A stretch of DNA of 45,699 nt from Conoideocrella luteorostrata (GCA_032433595.1 JASWJB010000337.1:1-45699), one strand, 5' to 3'; shown: positions 10,034 through 24,300, counted from the first letter of the stretch. Notes: generated by a model from the letters alone, not told the origin. Numbers and translations: made by a program.

Positions 10034-12339
10034 GGCTTCTTCGAGCTGCGGCGTGGGTTGTCGAGCAAAGCTTCATACAAAGTCTGGCGTTGCCTTCCCG
10101 CGCAGATCAGCCAGGCCGTCAATGATCACGGCAGAGCACGAAAAGTGCAACGTGAGGCAAGATGAAAGGAAAAGAAAGCTCTCATGAATGAGGAGTGGGA
10201 GCGCGAGTGCGATGTGGAGGAGCTTCACTAGGGCACGGATTGGGCTGAGATGATGCTTGTATAAAAAAAAAGGTCCTGGCGACATGTACTCCATAGTCTC
10301 GGTCTGTCTCCAGTCTCCAGGCTCAGGCTCGTGGCGGGACATTGAGGGGGCCCGGCGGGTTAAGGTCAGCCACTTTTGAGGGGTTGGGGCGTAAGGGCTA
10401 CTGGAGCCAACACTCGGGCTGGCGCTGCGTATGCTGGGGAGCGAGCCTATCTAACAAACATCGGCGGGCTAGGACCAGAGTTCTAGCTGCTGTTATGGGC
10501 CGGCTAGTGGATGTTGCAGTGGGTGTTGTGGCGGGCTATGGATTGAGCGGCGTAGACGTGTTAGTGGGCCACACCGACGAGGCTACCGAGGACTCAGCTC
10601 TTTGTCGCGCACTTGTTCCCTTGAACAGCATTCACACTTGCTACCTTTGTCTCTCCTAGGCTCTTGAATCAATGAACATCTCTCCGCTTCGTCTTTTCTG
10701 GATCATCGCGCAATTCCAATCAAGGTCATGCCACATACTGAGCACATAGGAGCAGATGCAACGTGGGCCATACGAAAAAAAAAAAACAGTTTGGCAGATG
10801 TACTCCGTAGTGGGGTATAAATTAGCTACAAGACGAAGCCCTTCCAAAGATAACGCCAACGCCGGCTCACCTCGGTTCGATGTACCCAGCCGCAGAATCA
10901 GAAATGACACTGACTGCAGTTAGAATGTCCCCACGGATGCTGCCTCGCTCACCCGTCCCTCGGGGAATGCTTCCCATCCTGCAATCGACCGGAGTCTTGG
11001 GGGGAACCCTTTGTCTTTCACGGACTGCCAGACGCATCCCCTGCAGAGAGACATACACCGAACGGCGGAGCCTCCGTGACAGCTACCGTAGCGGGCCCGC
11101 CGAGCCTAGGCGCCGAGCTCCAGAATTTTTGCCAAGGTCAAGGAAGTAAACTGGTTCATAGCTAACTAAGGCCCTTGCTATATTGTACGAGGCGGCTCGG
11201 CCGCTTCGGCAGCCTGTGAATGCACGGCTTAGCTGCTGCTACATGCATATGCCAGGCAAAAGCACATGTCAAATTTTGCGATGCTAACAAAGGGAAGAGA
11301 GGAAGAGATTTCATTCCAGGGGGGCCGTTTAGTTATTGCTTGAGACGTGGGGGGTGTGGGATGGTTGTCAGTACGGCAGTCATGAGGGATAACTTCATAC
11401 TCCGTACCGGACGGAGTACAGAGTAACTAACTATATGCACAGTACTGTCCGCATCACAATGGGTGTGTTGTATCCAGTGCGGAGTACAGAGTACGGAGTA
11501 GTTACGTATGCGTTGAAGACGATATCTCTGGCTCAGTTAGTGCCGGCGTGTGGCGTGGCACAGGGACTCTCACTCTGTCTGAACTTCTGTTGAGATCTAT
11601 CTGCCTGCGACCCCTCATTCCGCCCCAACCGTTCAGAACACTTTGACACGCTGGTGAATGATAATTGGACAAATTAATTGCGCATGCTGAACGGAGTACT
11701 AGAAGGAGGAAGTACTGTACTGTACAGGACGGGAGTATACTGCACAATTGTCAACAAAAGAGTGATTCATACAAGGAATACAACAAAAGCGAACCCGCCA
11801 AATCACACATCTGCCAAGCCCTGTGTCTGGCTGATCACCTGACCTCACGCCCATGCGTTGTCCAAGACATCAACACCAAAAGCAGACATTGCGATGAATC
11901 TCTGCCCTGCTCCACCCACTTCGCCTACGAGCTCTGCTTTCGTTTTCCTTGACAAGCCCTCGAGGCTGCCAGTTAGTTGTCCGTATAATCATGGCTCATG
12001 AGGTCGCTACATTGGAACTTCTGTGGGCAAGACGTAATGTGCTGTCGTCAAACTGAGTTAGTCGCCCTCTCGACGAGCTCATTTACTTACGTGGACTGGA
12101 GGCAAACCGCGTAGATAGAACTAAAATTATGCATAGCGCCGCCAGCTCGATTTTCTTCGACAGGGCAGTAAGCTCAGCGCAAGCAAAACAGCCACACACA
12201 ACGTCCATGATAAATAGAATCACAAGCCCGACCAGCGCATAACTGCGTTGTACCAATAGAGTGCTTGAAACCTAGGAGTACTCGACTACGCTTGAGTGGA
12301 CCTCGTGTGAGAACGCTCATGTCCATTAAACTTCAGCTT
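10034..12339. other. Intergenic, rich in the TACGGAGTA word
   Basis: I see no gene. The left part is the acyltransferase promoter. The right part, 11390-11725, holds a dense patch of TACGGAGTA/TACTCCGTA and related GTACTGTAC words. The longest open frame (10342-10659, plus) has no recognisable domain or gene structure. Confidence 0.55.
11398..11500. repeat. Cluster of TACTCCGTA/TACGGAGTA words, one as an inverted repeat
   Basis: TACTCCGT at 11398-11405 and ACGGAGTA at 11411-11418 form a perfect inverted repeat around a five-base spacer. GCGGAGTACAGAGTACGGAGTA-like sequence follows at 11479-11500. The cluster lies in non-coding DNA. Confidence 0.7.
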
Positions 12340-14522
12340 TCATCGCTTTCTTCGCCTCCCCTTCTTCTCCGGCACGCTTGCACTTCCACCCTCTAATTCC
12401 CCTTCCTCAATCTTGCCCTCACTCTCCAACTCCTTCAACTTCTCCTGCCCTGAAATAAACATGCTCAAATCCCTATTCGCCTCCTTTAAATCCAGATTCT
12501 CTGACTTCAGCTCCTCCATTGCCTTCTTCACAGCTTCGTTGTCGCTGTCCAAGTGTTCGATCCTCTTCATCAGCCCTTCGTTCACACGCTTCTCCTCTTG
12601 CAGGGATTTGCCCATGCTACGAGCTAATGCTTCGCTCTTGGTAGCTCTATTTCGCTCCCGTTCTAGATCCCTCTCCAGCTGAGGTATTGTCTCCTTTGTC
12701 AGAGCCTTAAATCTCTCTTCTAGATCGTTCAGCTTCTCCGTGACCGCGGATGACTGAGCGGCAGTGCTTTCCGCTGCGGCGGAAGCTCGGGCGGCTTTGT
12801 CGACGGCTTTGTTGATCATCTCCTCGTAGTAAGCTCTTTGGGATTCAAGCTGACTTGTGATGAGGTGCGTATACTCGAGGCCAATGTTTTCGAGTTTGGC
12901 TCTAGAAACGACGTCTTCATCATGGGTTTGATGACTGCTCTGATTGTTTCGTCCGGGCAATTCGACGACTTTACCGTCCCCCTTGTCGCGGATCAGTCGA
13001 TGCACCCACATATCGCCAGCGTAATCCCACACATGTTGCGTTTCCAGCTCCAGAGCGAAGCTGTGAGCTGTGTCTTTCCAGTGGTCCTTGGCGTGGCCGC
13101 CCTTATATCGCCCACACCCTACACAACCACAAATAAGGCAGATCCATAGATCATCCGTACAGTCGCACACGCTGCAAAGGTTGGAGACAGAAGACCCAAA
13201 TGGCTTCGAGTAGGGACTATCCGGGTCGTCCAAGGAACGTTCAGACTCTGAAGTGTTGGTAAATCGACAGACAGGGCAACCCGCGCCTTTCCAGTTTTGA
13301 AGACAGGTGCAGTGAAACACATGCGAACAAGGTATAGTCATCAGCCCATTGGTCTCATCCATTCGCTCCAAACAGACAGGACAAGTTGGTAGTTCGACTA
13401 AATTGGGTGTAGGTGGTGGGAACGGTCGAAGGGTATTTGATACAGCAGAAGATGGCGACTGCAGTGTAGCAGCAGAGTCAGCTCGACGAGGTTGTTTGGG
13501 TGTTTCAAACGTGATCGACTTGACAAATACTACATGACATAGCTGTGGCTGCAATCAACGTTAGGATACAGGACTCTCACATTTCTGGCCAGAGAAAGAG
13601 TTGTAGAGCCACATACCTCCATTGAGTTAAACACCTTGCCATCGAACTCCCGCTTCCACTTCTTGGCAACTTTACTCTCCCGAAACTTCAATAATGCCAA
13701 GTACCTATTCATCTTCGACGTCATAACCAGTCTACAATGACTAAGCTCATCTCTCCATCCATCTCCTACATACCCCAAGAAGTCGCTTGGTGACATGTAG
13801 GCTGGTACGGCGGGTATGCATAACGTCGTGCAGTCATCAACCGTACCAGCCGTTTGCTGCTCTTCTCCGTGGTCTTTCTCGCCAAGGGAGGCAGTCTCTT
13901 CACCTTCTCGATAGAAGTGAACAATACCCCATCCTACTTCTGTGATCTTGCTCTCGAGGGACACAACATCGGCTTTAGTAGCAGTGCCTGCGCCGCCATA
14001 AGAGGGTCCTAAGTTTGGGGCCGCTGCAGATGGTCCTGCCCGACTCGATTCTCCGACCATCATCCCACCGCCAACAGACATAGCTGGATCGATCGCTTCG
14101 AGGCTCACCCGGCCGAAGCGCCAGTCTTTGGTGGCAGTCTGTGGGCACAAGGCGGCGCTGGATGGAGGAGGTGGGTAGCTATTGGCCCTCTCGAGCCACT
14201 GTCTTTCGGATATGACTTGGGGATGTCTGTCGGAGCTGCCAGCTTGACCTCGAGGAGCGCCACAGTCAATGACACTATCGGCCAAGGTTCCCAAAGGTGT
14301 TCGCGTTGGCGTAGCTTTACAATTATCCAAATGGCTGTTGGATAAATTATCGGTCGTTGCTGCAACGCTGCACTCGGATCGAGCATGCGACGGCAGCTCG
14401 TCAAATACACTCGTTCCAGGTGGAGGCAACCAAATGCCTGGCCGATCGGCTTGTTGTGGTACTGCTATAGTGGGGTCCGGTGTAGAATACAGTTCGAATT
14501 TAAGATGATAGAAGTAAGGCAT
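12340..14522 (-). CDS. BRAP2/Etp1-like RING and ZnF-UBP protein
   Basis: A homologue of human BRAP (IMP) and yeast Etp1, proteins that combine a RING E3-type domain with a ubiquitin-binding zinc finger. Exon 1 is 13617-14522 and exon 2 is 12340-13548. The 68-bp intron has GTATGT, a CTAACG branch point and TTGCAG, phase 0, and rebuilds FNSME|PQLCHVVFVKS, the end of the BRAP2 N-terminal domain. The product is 704 residues. A low-complexity N-terminus (1-190) is followed by the BRAP2 domain (~232-318), a C3H2C3 RING (CPVC at 358 to CPVC ending at 396), a ZnF-UBP domain (~427-486, Cys/His-rich with CGRYKGGHAKDH), a long coiled coil (~525-680) and a basic KKGRRRKR end. It is predicted to bind ubiquitin and promote ubiquitylation. 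The yeast protein is linked to ethanol tolerance, but that role here is only inference. Confidence 0.93.
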
Positions 14523-15214
14523 GGCCTTCGGGGGCCTCGAGTGACGGTAGTTTGAAGCTCGATTGTCAGCGGCTCTATTGACTTGAACGTCCTTGTACCT
14601 ATACGCAAAAAGGCGATGGTAGCAGGTTATGCCCGTGTCATGGAGGTAGGATCTGTTCGATAACCGCAGCTTTTTTCATGTAAGAAATGAACTTCATGGC
14701 TCTCTTTAAAAATGAAACATAGCAAATGGCAGGCGGCGAGGCGAAAAGAGTGGAAGTTAAGGGTTGATGGATGCAGAAGTTAAGACTTTAAAGCTGCCCC
14801 ACCACGTGCAGGCTATCTATCCCCGCCACACAACAGCTGATTCCATTACGCGGGCAGCATCGAACGTGATGTGAATAGACAAGTATGGCATCTTCGCATC
14901 CTAAAACACAGAAAAAATAGCTTTTTGCCTTACGACGATGGCTGAATAGCTCTTCCACTGATACTTTGTGAAGAGCACATATTCAAATTCAAGTTCACAA
15001 TCTGGTCTGAACTACGAAGTACACGTTCAGGGAAAAATCATACGACTGCAAAATGAGTCTATATTTGGTGTGGCTTATAGAGCACACATCTCAGCTAAAT
15101 ATAAAGATTTATCGAGGGCACGTATGCTCGACTGCGCAATAATTGATCCAGACGCCATAAGCCGCTTCCATCCAGCGACATTCATGTAACCTTCATTAAA
15201 CCTTCGTCGTAAGA
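14523..15214. other. Intergenic between the RING gene and polyubiquitin
   Basis: I see no gene. This stretch is the promoter side of the RING gene and the 3' flank of polyubiquitin. It carries none of the TACGGAGTA words. One short plus-strand open frame (14968-15189) has no support. Confidence 0.55.
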
Positions 15215-16367
<1,153 letters not shown>

Positions 16368-16569
16368 TTAAGTAGTGGCCGAGGTGGTGGTCCGAATGGG
16401 AAACGGAGGAGGCGTGAGTGGCGAGGCGAGGCGAAAGGCGAAAGTCGGGCAGGTCACTCCGTAGAGCGGGGGCGCAGTGACAAACAAGTGGCTGCGATTA
16501 CGCCTCCATTGTCGCGGCCGGTCTCAGGTGCTAACAGCCGGAGCGCATGATTCATCAGGCAACGCGCAG

Positions 16570-16581
16570 CCAATAGCCAAT
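16570..16581. promoter_or_regulatory. Two tandem CCAAT boxes upstream of polyubiquitin
   Basis: CCAAT occurs at 16570-16574 and again at 16577-16581, seven bases apart and about 375-385 bp upstream of the polyubiquitin ATG. This is a usual distance for the fungal CCAAT-binding complex. In gene orientation they read ATTGG. Confidence 0.4.
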
Positions 16582-16606
16582 AGTGCGCTCCTTCCTGACG
16601 GCTCGC

Positions 16607-16621
16607 AGAAGGCTCCAGAAC
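16607..16621. promoter_or_regulatory. Heat-shock-element-like site upstream of polyubiquitin
   Basis: AGAAGGCTCCAGAAC fits the nGAAnnTTCnnGAAn pattern with one mismatch in the middle triplet. It lies about 410 bp upstream of the polyubiquitin start and 26 bp beyond the CCAAT pair. A CCCCT (AGGGG in gene orientation, a stress-response-element core) follows at 16633-16637. Heat-shock control is known for polyubiquitin genes. The site itself is a motif match only. Confidence 0.35.
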
Positions 16622-18095
16622 TACCGTCAACTCCCCTGCCCCCGAGTGAACCTGGGCAGGGCGCAGCCACACACTGCTTGTTTCTGGTCAACAAGTAGCG
16701 AGAACGCCTTCCGCTTGCAGGTGACTGGTAATACAGCTGCGTACCGAAGACTTGCCACGTTGCTCCGAACGTCTTGTCTAGCGCTTTCTCTCACAGCACA
16801 CCGTTCTCGGTGGGTCCGACCCTGATGAAGTGTGCCGCCGACCGAATGCAGCCATCGTAAGTGAGAAACAGAGCAACGGTAAATGTCTATTATCATAGCC
16901 CAGCCCAAAATATCGCAAAGGTACGCAGAGGATGAGGCTTGCCAGAAATTTCACTTTTCAAACCCTTTCCTTTCCTCAGTCCGTGACTCGTTCGTTCACT
17001 GCAGAGTGCAGCGGAGGACCTTTCCGTCTCTTATCTCAGCAGAGGCTGGGCTCGGTGGGTCTGGGGGAGGAGTCATGTGGCGGCGCCCTTTGCCGGCACT
17101 CGCGCAATCGGCCCCGTTAGCATCGACAATAACTCAGCGATCCACCACTCTGGTTTGGTGAGAATCTGTTCGAGAACAGCGCAAGACGAGGAGGAAACTA
17201 GAGCAGCTCCGGCAGCCGTGTCCATTTGTATGACTGCAAATAGTCTCGCTGCTGAATCGAGGCACCAGCGCTTCGATTCAACCACACCAATCCGTGGATG
17301 GGTCATGGTCTCTCTTTGTTCGTTGCCCCTGTACGGAGTACTTGACGACATCATTCTCACATGGGGGGGGCCCCTGGTGTCGACATGTCCGAACGACGCA
17401 AAGTGTCTCGCAACCCAGCCTCATGTTGCATACAAGCGTATTTGCCATTAAGGACTGAAAAATTGTATGAATCATGAATATTTTCCTTGTTCTGTACCTT
17501 GCAGCCTGCATTTCCAGCTCATCGAAAGTCACATGTGGAGAGGGAAAGAGACTACTCCGTTCTCGACGGCCAAGTGGGGGGTTGGGGGGCTGATGTCGTA
17601 TCTTATCGACAATACGGACTACATGCTGCTGCCCTTGAGAGCCAACAAAACCTCCAAATCCCAAAATAGCTGAAGCCGATCATGATGCCATGCATCATCA
17701 TTCACACAAAGACTCGGATTTGTTTCCACATGGAATAGGTACTTATATAGCATCTCTTGTAGAACCAGCCTCATGCTCATATTCGTCGTCTATCAGAGCC
17801 TTATCGAGAGCGTAACCACCGCCCCGCATTTATACGAGGCGCAGAATATTTTCCACATAAGATGCGATCCAAGTTTGTTCATCAACCAAAACGCTTTCAT
17901 CATGACAAATTATCCTGGTATATCTAGCTTCGTGCAATGCAACGTGGACTGACGTGGCTGTTGGTGCCGTTATCCATACCTCCCAAATTCGCTCAACATG
18001 ATGCTCTCGTGCCCGAGTTCAAGACGCCAATTTCCATGCGTTATTCGTCTGTCTCAACTTGATGCTCGCTCATCTTGTCATTCCAAAAATACCGC

Positions 18096-18140
18096 TCTCC
18101 TCCTTCTCCTTCTCCTTCTCCTTCTCCTTCTCCTTCCTTC
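18096..18140. repeat. CTCCTT microsatellite
   Basis: About seven copies of CTCCTT (TTCTCC) lie in the 3' flank of the transcription-factor gene. No coding context. Confidence 0.85.
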
Positions 18141-18641
18141 AATGATCCGTATATGCCATCAATGAAGTAAATACACGTAAGTTCTCGCATACATGATTTC
18201 CAGAGTGTAATCAATTCAAATCATTCAATGTCCGCTTAATTGAAAACTCAACATCATCATTCTGAAGCAATTGCAGAATAAAAAGGTTTTTTAAATATAA
18301 AAAAAGGGGTTCATATAATCGTGCAAGCAATTCGTTACAGGGTCGTAACACATTGCACCGTATCTCAGGTTACTTCGTGTCGGGATACGGTGACCAGCCG
18401 TGAAGAGAAAGTTGAGAAGAGAAGCGTTAGAGAGAACAAGGACCTTTTGTCCCTGGCAAAATGACTTTTATCGCCCACACAGAAGTTGGCTCAAAAACGC
18501 CGCCGCTAGATTGAACATGAGCGATGTGATAGTTCTCCAAAATTGAAGATGGCCGAATCAAAACAAAAACAAAAGAAAAAAAATCACCTCAACCTGCCGT
18601 TATGACATGTTGGGGAGAAGTGATAGTTATTATCACGACAT

Positions 18642-21332
18642 CTAATTAGCGCGAATGACCAGCTTGGACAAGAACTTATTCGACAGGGAGTCAAAGTCAT
18701 ATCGGTCAAACTTGGACTCCTTTCGAGTTCGCAAGTACGCTTCTGTAGAGCCAATGTTAGTTATCGATTCGATACAACGACGAAGTCGTCTTGTTCAATA
18801 GGGGATTGCCAGATACTTACCATGCTTGATGACGTGCTGGCGAACTTCGGTCATAGCCTCACAGACAGAAACATTGTTGTGAAGGAGATGTCCATGTTGC
18901 CTTGTGTCCCAATCGGTGAAGGCAGGGAGTTTCTGAGAGATGGCGTGGAAGAGACCCACAATGACTCCGACGGGGGTCGTCTCCATGTCATTACAGAACT
19001 TGTTCACCGCCGCGGGATCGGGAACCCGGTAATGGCAGTCAAACTGCATTTCCTCCCAAACAGCGAGAAGAATCGAGGCTAGCATGAAAATGGTGGGCCA
19101 GTTCTTCATCTTCTCGCCGCTGTATACACCGGAGTACAAAGCAGACAGTTCTTCCAGGATATCCTTTTGCAGCTCGCGCCACATGTCTGCAAGTGCGCAC
19201 TTGATCTGGAAGTTGATCATGACAGGTGCCACGGTGCGACCATAGTACTTTGAGTCTTCATCATCGATCTGCCCATCCAGACTCACGTCGGAGCCTTCGT
19301 TCTCAATCATGGTGATGTGCATCGTCAGATTGTAGGCAAGCACAAGCTTGAGGGCCTTCTTAATGACGGGCATTCTGTCCTTGATATAGTAGCGGTGAGC
19401 GGTCTTAAGGATCTCAGTGATGAACGGGGTACCTTCAAAATGATCATCAATGAAATCCTCAAACGGGCCATCCACATGTTTATCGAGATACTCCTGCAAG
19501 GCATCAAGGCGGATGCCCTCGGCACCAACGTCAAGCTTTTCCGTCTTTGTCTCAAATTCAATAGGATCTTGTTGTGGAACAGTGGACTCGACCCATTCAA
19601 CGGCAAAGCAGCCACCGTCTGCGACAAAGACCTCGCGAACCATGACGGGAAGAGCAAAACCGTAGCCATGGGTAATCCACATCAACGTCTCCTTTGAGGA
19701 GAAGCCCTTAACATTGTACACGGACATGCCGAGGTCACAGTGTTTCTCATAATCAGCCTTCCAGTCCTTCATGAAATAACCAATATCCTTAATATCAATA
19801 CGAGTGCAAGGAACCTGCCACAGACGGGCATGTGAGGGCTGGCATCCAGCACAGGGCTCTCCCTTATCGCAAGTCTTTTTCAGGAATTTACAACGCAAAC
19901 AAGCTCTCAGCTTTCTAATTTCACTAGCTTGCTTGCGTTGTTCTGGCAGTAGAGGACCCTTTCTACGGCCCACCTTTTTCTCAGCGGTACCATCCTTCTT
20001 GCCGTTGGAACTTCGGCGAATGATTGTTTTGGTGGTGCTCTTGGCAATGGGGCTCTTACGAGGTCCAGAGTTCCTTCGAGAATTGCTAGTAGCAACGGGA
20101 GACACAGAGCCGGCACCACTACCAGGACTGTGACGGACCGACGATGAAGGCTCGACTTTAATGGGGACAGGAGCAGTAGCGGCAGGGCTGACAATGTCGT
20201 GACTGTGGCTGTGGCTGTGGTTGTGGTTATGGTTGTGGTTGTGAGACTCGCCAGCGAAACAATTGCGGTGGTTGTGGTTACAGTCTGTATGACCATCTGA
20301 ACCGGGTGAGTAAGGTGAGTACGGATAGTTGGTAGCGATCTCCTCGAAGCTCCCAAATTCCATCGAGTTGGCTCCATCTGAGGAATCAGAATTCGTTCTT
20401 AGATGCAAGGTCTGACTGGGGTTGAAGATGGCGGCATTGTGGGCTTGTTGGAAGTGGTCTAGGCTTTGCTGTCCCCAATCAACCATAGTCCAACCCTCTC
20501 CAGACGACGAAGGGAGAGAGAGGACTTCCAGATAGGTTCCTGTGGGCGAATTGCTACCAACGCTGTCAAGTCGAGCCAGGCCATCCATCTGTAATGTGTT
20601 TTGGAAATCGTGCCAATTATCCATGCCGCTGCTTCCCCATTGCATAGCATGGGCGGTCTCCTCCATCGACGATATAGCAGCGAATGGGGACTCCAGAAGA
20701 TTGGCTTGAAGTGCAGCTTGGGTGGTAGGTGGGAGGTAGTCTAGAGGATTTGGTGTAAAGTTCTCTGGGAAAGTATTGAAGCCCATGAGAGCAGAGCTCT
20801 GAATGAAATGGGTCAGGTCGGGAGTTGCCAATTGTTGCTGTGCTGCGGCGGCGGCGACGGCGGCGGCAGCAGCATGATGTTGATGTTGATGTTGCTGTTG
20901 CTGTTGTTGCTGTTGTTGCTGTAACTGTTGCTGTTGCTGTTGTTGTTGATGTTGCTGTTGCTGTTGTTGTTGTTGTTGTTGTTGCTGTTGCAAAGCCCAG
21001 TCGGTCAAGGAGTTGGTTGCAGGATGGAACGAATGTTGCAACGGTGAATGCTGACTATGTGGACTAGAGGCATGAGACAGTGGCGAGCTACCTTGGATGT
21101 CTTCGGGCGAACTGATCGAAGCCGCAGCCTGTGGGTTGTTTGACGAGGCCATATCGAGTGGCAAAGCCCAAGATCGAGCGTTTGTCATGATTCCTGAAGC
21201 AGCTGTTGGGCTAGAGTGAGTGGCCGAAGTTGCTACTGAATAGGCATATGCGGGTTGTTCTCGACGGTGTTGGTCAAAGTTCAGGTCTAGTAAAACATTG
21301 CCCCCTCCGTTGGCATTGAAGTTGAGTGTCAT
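18642..21332 (-). CDS. Glutamine-rich Zn(II)2Cys6 transcription factor
   Basis: A predicted nuclear DNA-binding regulator of 870 residues whose target genes are unknown. The start is taken at the ATG at 21330-21332 (MTLNFNANGGG); the frame stays open upstream to 21470 but that part looks like leader. Exon 1 is 18821-21332. A 78-bp intron (GTAAGT, AACTAAC branch point, CTACAG, phase 1) joins it to exon 2 (18642-18742), which adds about 33 residues ending LVIRAN. A poly-Gln/His/Ala region lies at ~112-170 and an Asn-His/Ser-His tract (HNHNHN, HSHSHS) at ~360-382. Ser/basic linkers follow. The zinc cluster lies at C478-C509 with spacing CX2CX6CX5CX2CX11C. The C-terminal ~360 residues are helical-looking and match no family I can name. 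A mid-protein cluster is unusual, since most of the family carry it near the N-terminus. The longer last loop (11 residues) is also atypical. Confidence 0.85.
20830..21000. repeat. CAG/CAA repeat tract encoding poly-Gln, with Ala run
   Basis: On the minus strand this is a mixed CAG/CAA tract with interspersed CAT (His) and a GCN run (Ala), inside the Zn2Cys6 gene. The mixed codons suggest a long-established tract rather than a fresh expansion. It is likely to vary in length between strains. Confidence 0.85.
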
Positions 21333-24300
21333 GCTGACGGAAGAGTAGAAACAGAGATTGGTTGCGAAGTCTGGCGATATTGTAAGGACGAGCGGGTGAC
21401 ACCGCTCTTTCGTGAAGTCCCTGGTTAGGAGGTGTAGGGAGCAGGAAGTGTAAAAGAGGAGGAGAGACAAGGAACATTAGCAGAGAGATGCCTCAGACCG
21501 GCCCGCATCGACGGTGGCTCTGCGGGATTCTGCGTGGGCGTCCGGCAAAGACGACCAGCAAGGCAAAGACAGACAAGAATGGGTTGTCGTGGGACGTCGG
21601 GAATGTCCAGCGGCATGGGGAAGGGCCGGCGGGGAGGGGTTTGAAGAGGCGGTGAGCTCGCCAGCCCCGGACCGCACATCGCAGCCAATCGTGGCTGTCA
21701 ATGGCGCCTGTGCAGCTGCACGATGGTGGAGCGGCTTGCAGGCTATCCAGACGTGTGCTGTAGAGCCAAGTATGGACCCAAGACTGGACGTAACCTCGCA
21801 GATGGTTGGTTGGACGAATGGATGTCGGGATGAGTGGCCAGATGCTGGCCGTACTGTACAGTGTACAGCATGTACGAGCATAATACGGGTGCGCGCGGAT
21901 TGAATTGCCCCATTTAGTGCACCTGGTCCGGTGGCACGAGACTATTAGTTAAGCACTTCCCATTGCCATGCTGCTGTGGTTGGGGTGCCTTTACGCAGGC
22001 AACTGACCAAAGTACGGTGCAAGTGTCTGTGGCAAGCACGATAATTCACCTTTCTCAAATACTGATGCAAACACGGCGTCAAAACAGCTGGAGCCCTATC
22101 TACGGAGTACGGAGGAGCTACTCCGCGATCAGCAAAAGTAACCCGAGTAAACTGGCTCCGCCAGCTGATGGCGATCAAAAGTCTACAGTTTGCGCACGAC
22201 GCAGCACACACTGTCCCTCCATCTCGCCCAGCCTTTTGGCCATGCGCTGGCCAGCTGGCAACCGGGCACGGAGAAATAGTGGTCCTCTGCGGTAGCACTT
22301 GGCTATTCCAACCACAATCTAGCCCAGACAGAGCCCGACACCTCCATCACAACCCACTTGAGCGACTTCAGTCCACTCACACGACATCGCGCATGCAACG
22401 CATGCAACACAATGCCGTGGAGGCTGCACACGATGCCAATCGGGGCCAAATGCTCAAGCCCATGCATCCCACACAGTTCATCATGCTCCCCAAATCACTA
22501 GACATGCTATTTCAAATGCAACTAGGTTCATCCTAGCTCGAGGCTGAGTCCTTTCGGGCGTGATGTTGGACGAAATGGACCAACAGCTCCCACAACATAT
22601 TGCTCTAGCTGCCCGACCTTCCCCAGCCAGCTGACATTGCTTTTTTCTCCCGGCGGAGAGCCCTGGGCTGCAGCGAGCGCTGTGTCTGTCTCCTTATCGC
22701 AGCTTGCATGTACGGAGTAATGTCTGATAGTCGCGAAGTCGGCGCAAAGAAAGTTCAGCAATCTAGCAGCCATATTCGGCGAATAGCTGCTTCAACTCGT
22801 GCGTAAAGCCTGCCACAATTCCAGTCGGGCCATCTCCGTCCTGTACTCCTTCCCGCCGCTACTGTAAGAATGGGTTTTGTGCATTGAGATGGCTATGTTA
22901 GAGGTCAATATGGATAATGCAATAAATGGTCTATATATTCCCGAAACACAGCTTGGCTGAACATCACCCGGGTCAAATTGTATGAGGCACATACATAAGG
23001 ACACACATATAGAGAGGCCTTGTTATATGGAGTTCGATAGCTGGCAAGGCTCACCCTGTAGGGGCCACATATGCGCGACGATTATGCAACATCGTCATGC
23101 TTTCTCACTTTTCATCAACCTAACAGACCCTGTCACTGCCCGAAGTCTGATGGCGTTTACGTTACTGTACATGACCAGACCGAAATGTGCTATTAGACGT
23201 ATCACGATTCGCGGACTAGTTCCAACGATACCGGCAAACTCCTGTCAATCTTCATTCCCGACTGGCAAAGCGCATATGTTCTTGTTGGGTCTACCCTCAG
23301 CTGCCAGTTGCGGGTAGCAGATCGGCCAGCTGTGGAACGAACCTACAATACGGGTACAATACTCCGGGCAGACACATGTTATCAGAGTAAAGCCCGGCCA
23401 GTTCCCCACGATCTCTACCTTCTTTTGCCTAGCCGTGACGAGGATGGGTTGTTACCGACTTGCAATGAAACGGCCTTGATCTACGGAGTACGGAGTATGC
23501 TAGGAGGCAAATATCAAAAAGATGTGAAAAAAGCAAAGAAAATAATTGAAAAAAGAAAGCAGATGAGAAGGCCGCGGCTGCAGTGCCGTTCGTCGCGCTC
23601 CCAGAACCCAGCAATGCGGTCTTGTGGTCGGCATTGCCCTATCCCATCTATCCTACGCAATCCCACCAATCCCACTAATCCCACCAATCCCGCCAACTCA
23701 TCTGCCAATAGCCGATGGCACACCGAGACAGTCTGACTACTCCGTACAATGGCAGGCTAGTGATGGCAAGATGGTAAGCATGGCAGAATGCCATGTTTGT
23801 CTATTAGTTAGTTACCCGCCACTTCAACCTGGTTTGTTCAAGTCTTGCTGGCGTGCTGCCCTACAAGGATCCGGCCCAGCTCTGTCAGTGAACTAGTCAA
23901 ACTAGTTAAAACTGGTCAGCCCGGTTTGCCCAGTTTAGATGCTCCCCACCCTTATGCGGTGCGCACGGTGCACTTGCGGCCACTTGCGGTCCACCTGCTG
24001 CCCGTCAAAAGGTGAAAATACCCGCACACTTCGACAATGTCCTTGGACGGAGTAGAGTTGGTTAGAGTACTCCGTTGTTAGGTTCTAAGTAACCATCTAA
24101 TGGCCCGGTATGGGTCTCAAAGGCAACTATAACTCAGACCCTGCTTATTGCCCCTGCCTGTGCTGGCATAGCACAACATGTCCACCAAAGACCGTCTTCA
24201 CGCCGCGATACCGCGATAATGCGATAATGCGATGATACATGCCAAATATCTCCTGCATTCCGCCTCAGGACGATTGTCGCTGAGCCGTGTCCGAACCTGC

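Noticed and set aside
10342..10659. 105-residue plus ORF
   Set aside because: No recognisable domain, composition like the surrounding non-coding DNA, and no supporting promoter.
20825..21067. Val/Ala/Asp-rich plus ORF
   Set aside because: Antisense reading of the poly-Gln CAG/CAA tract.
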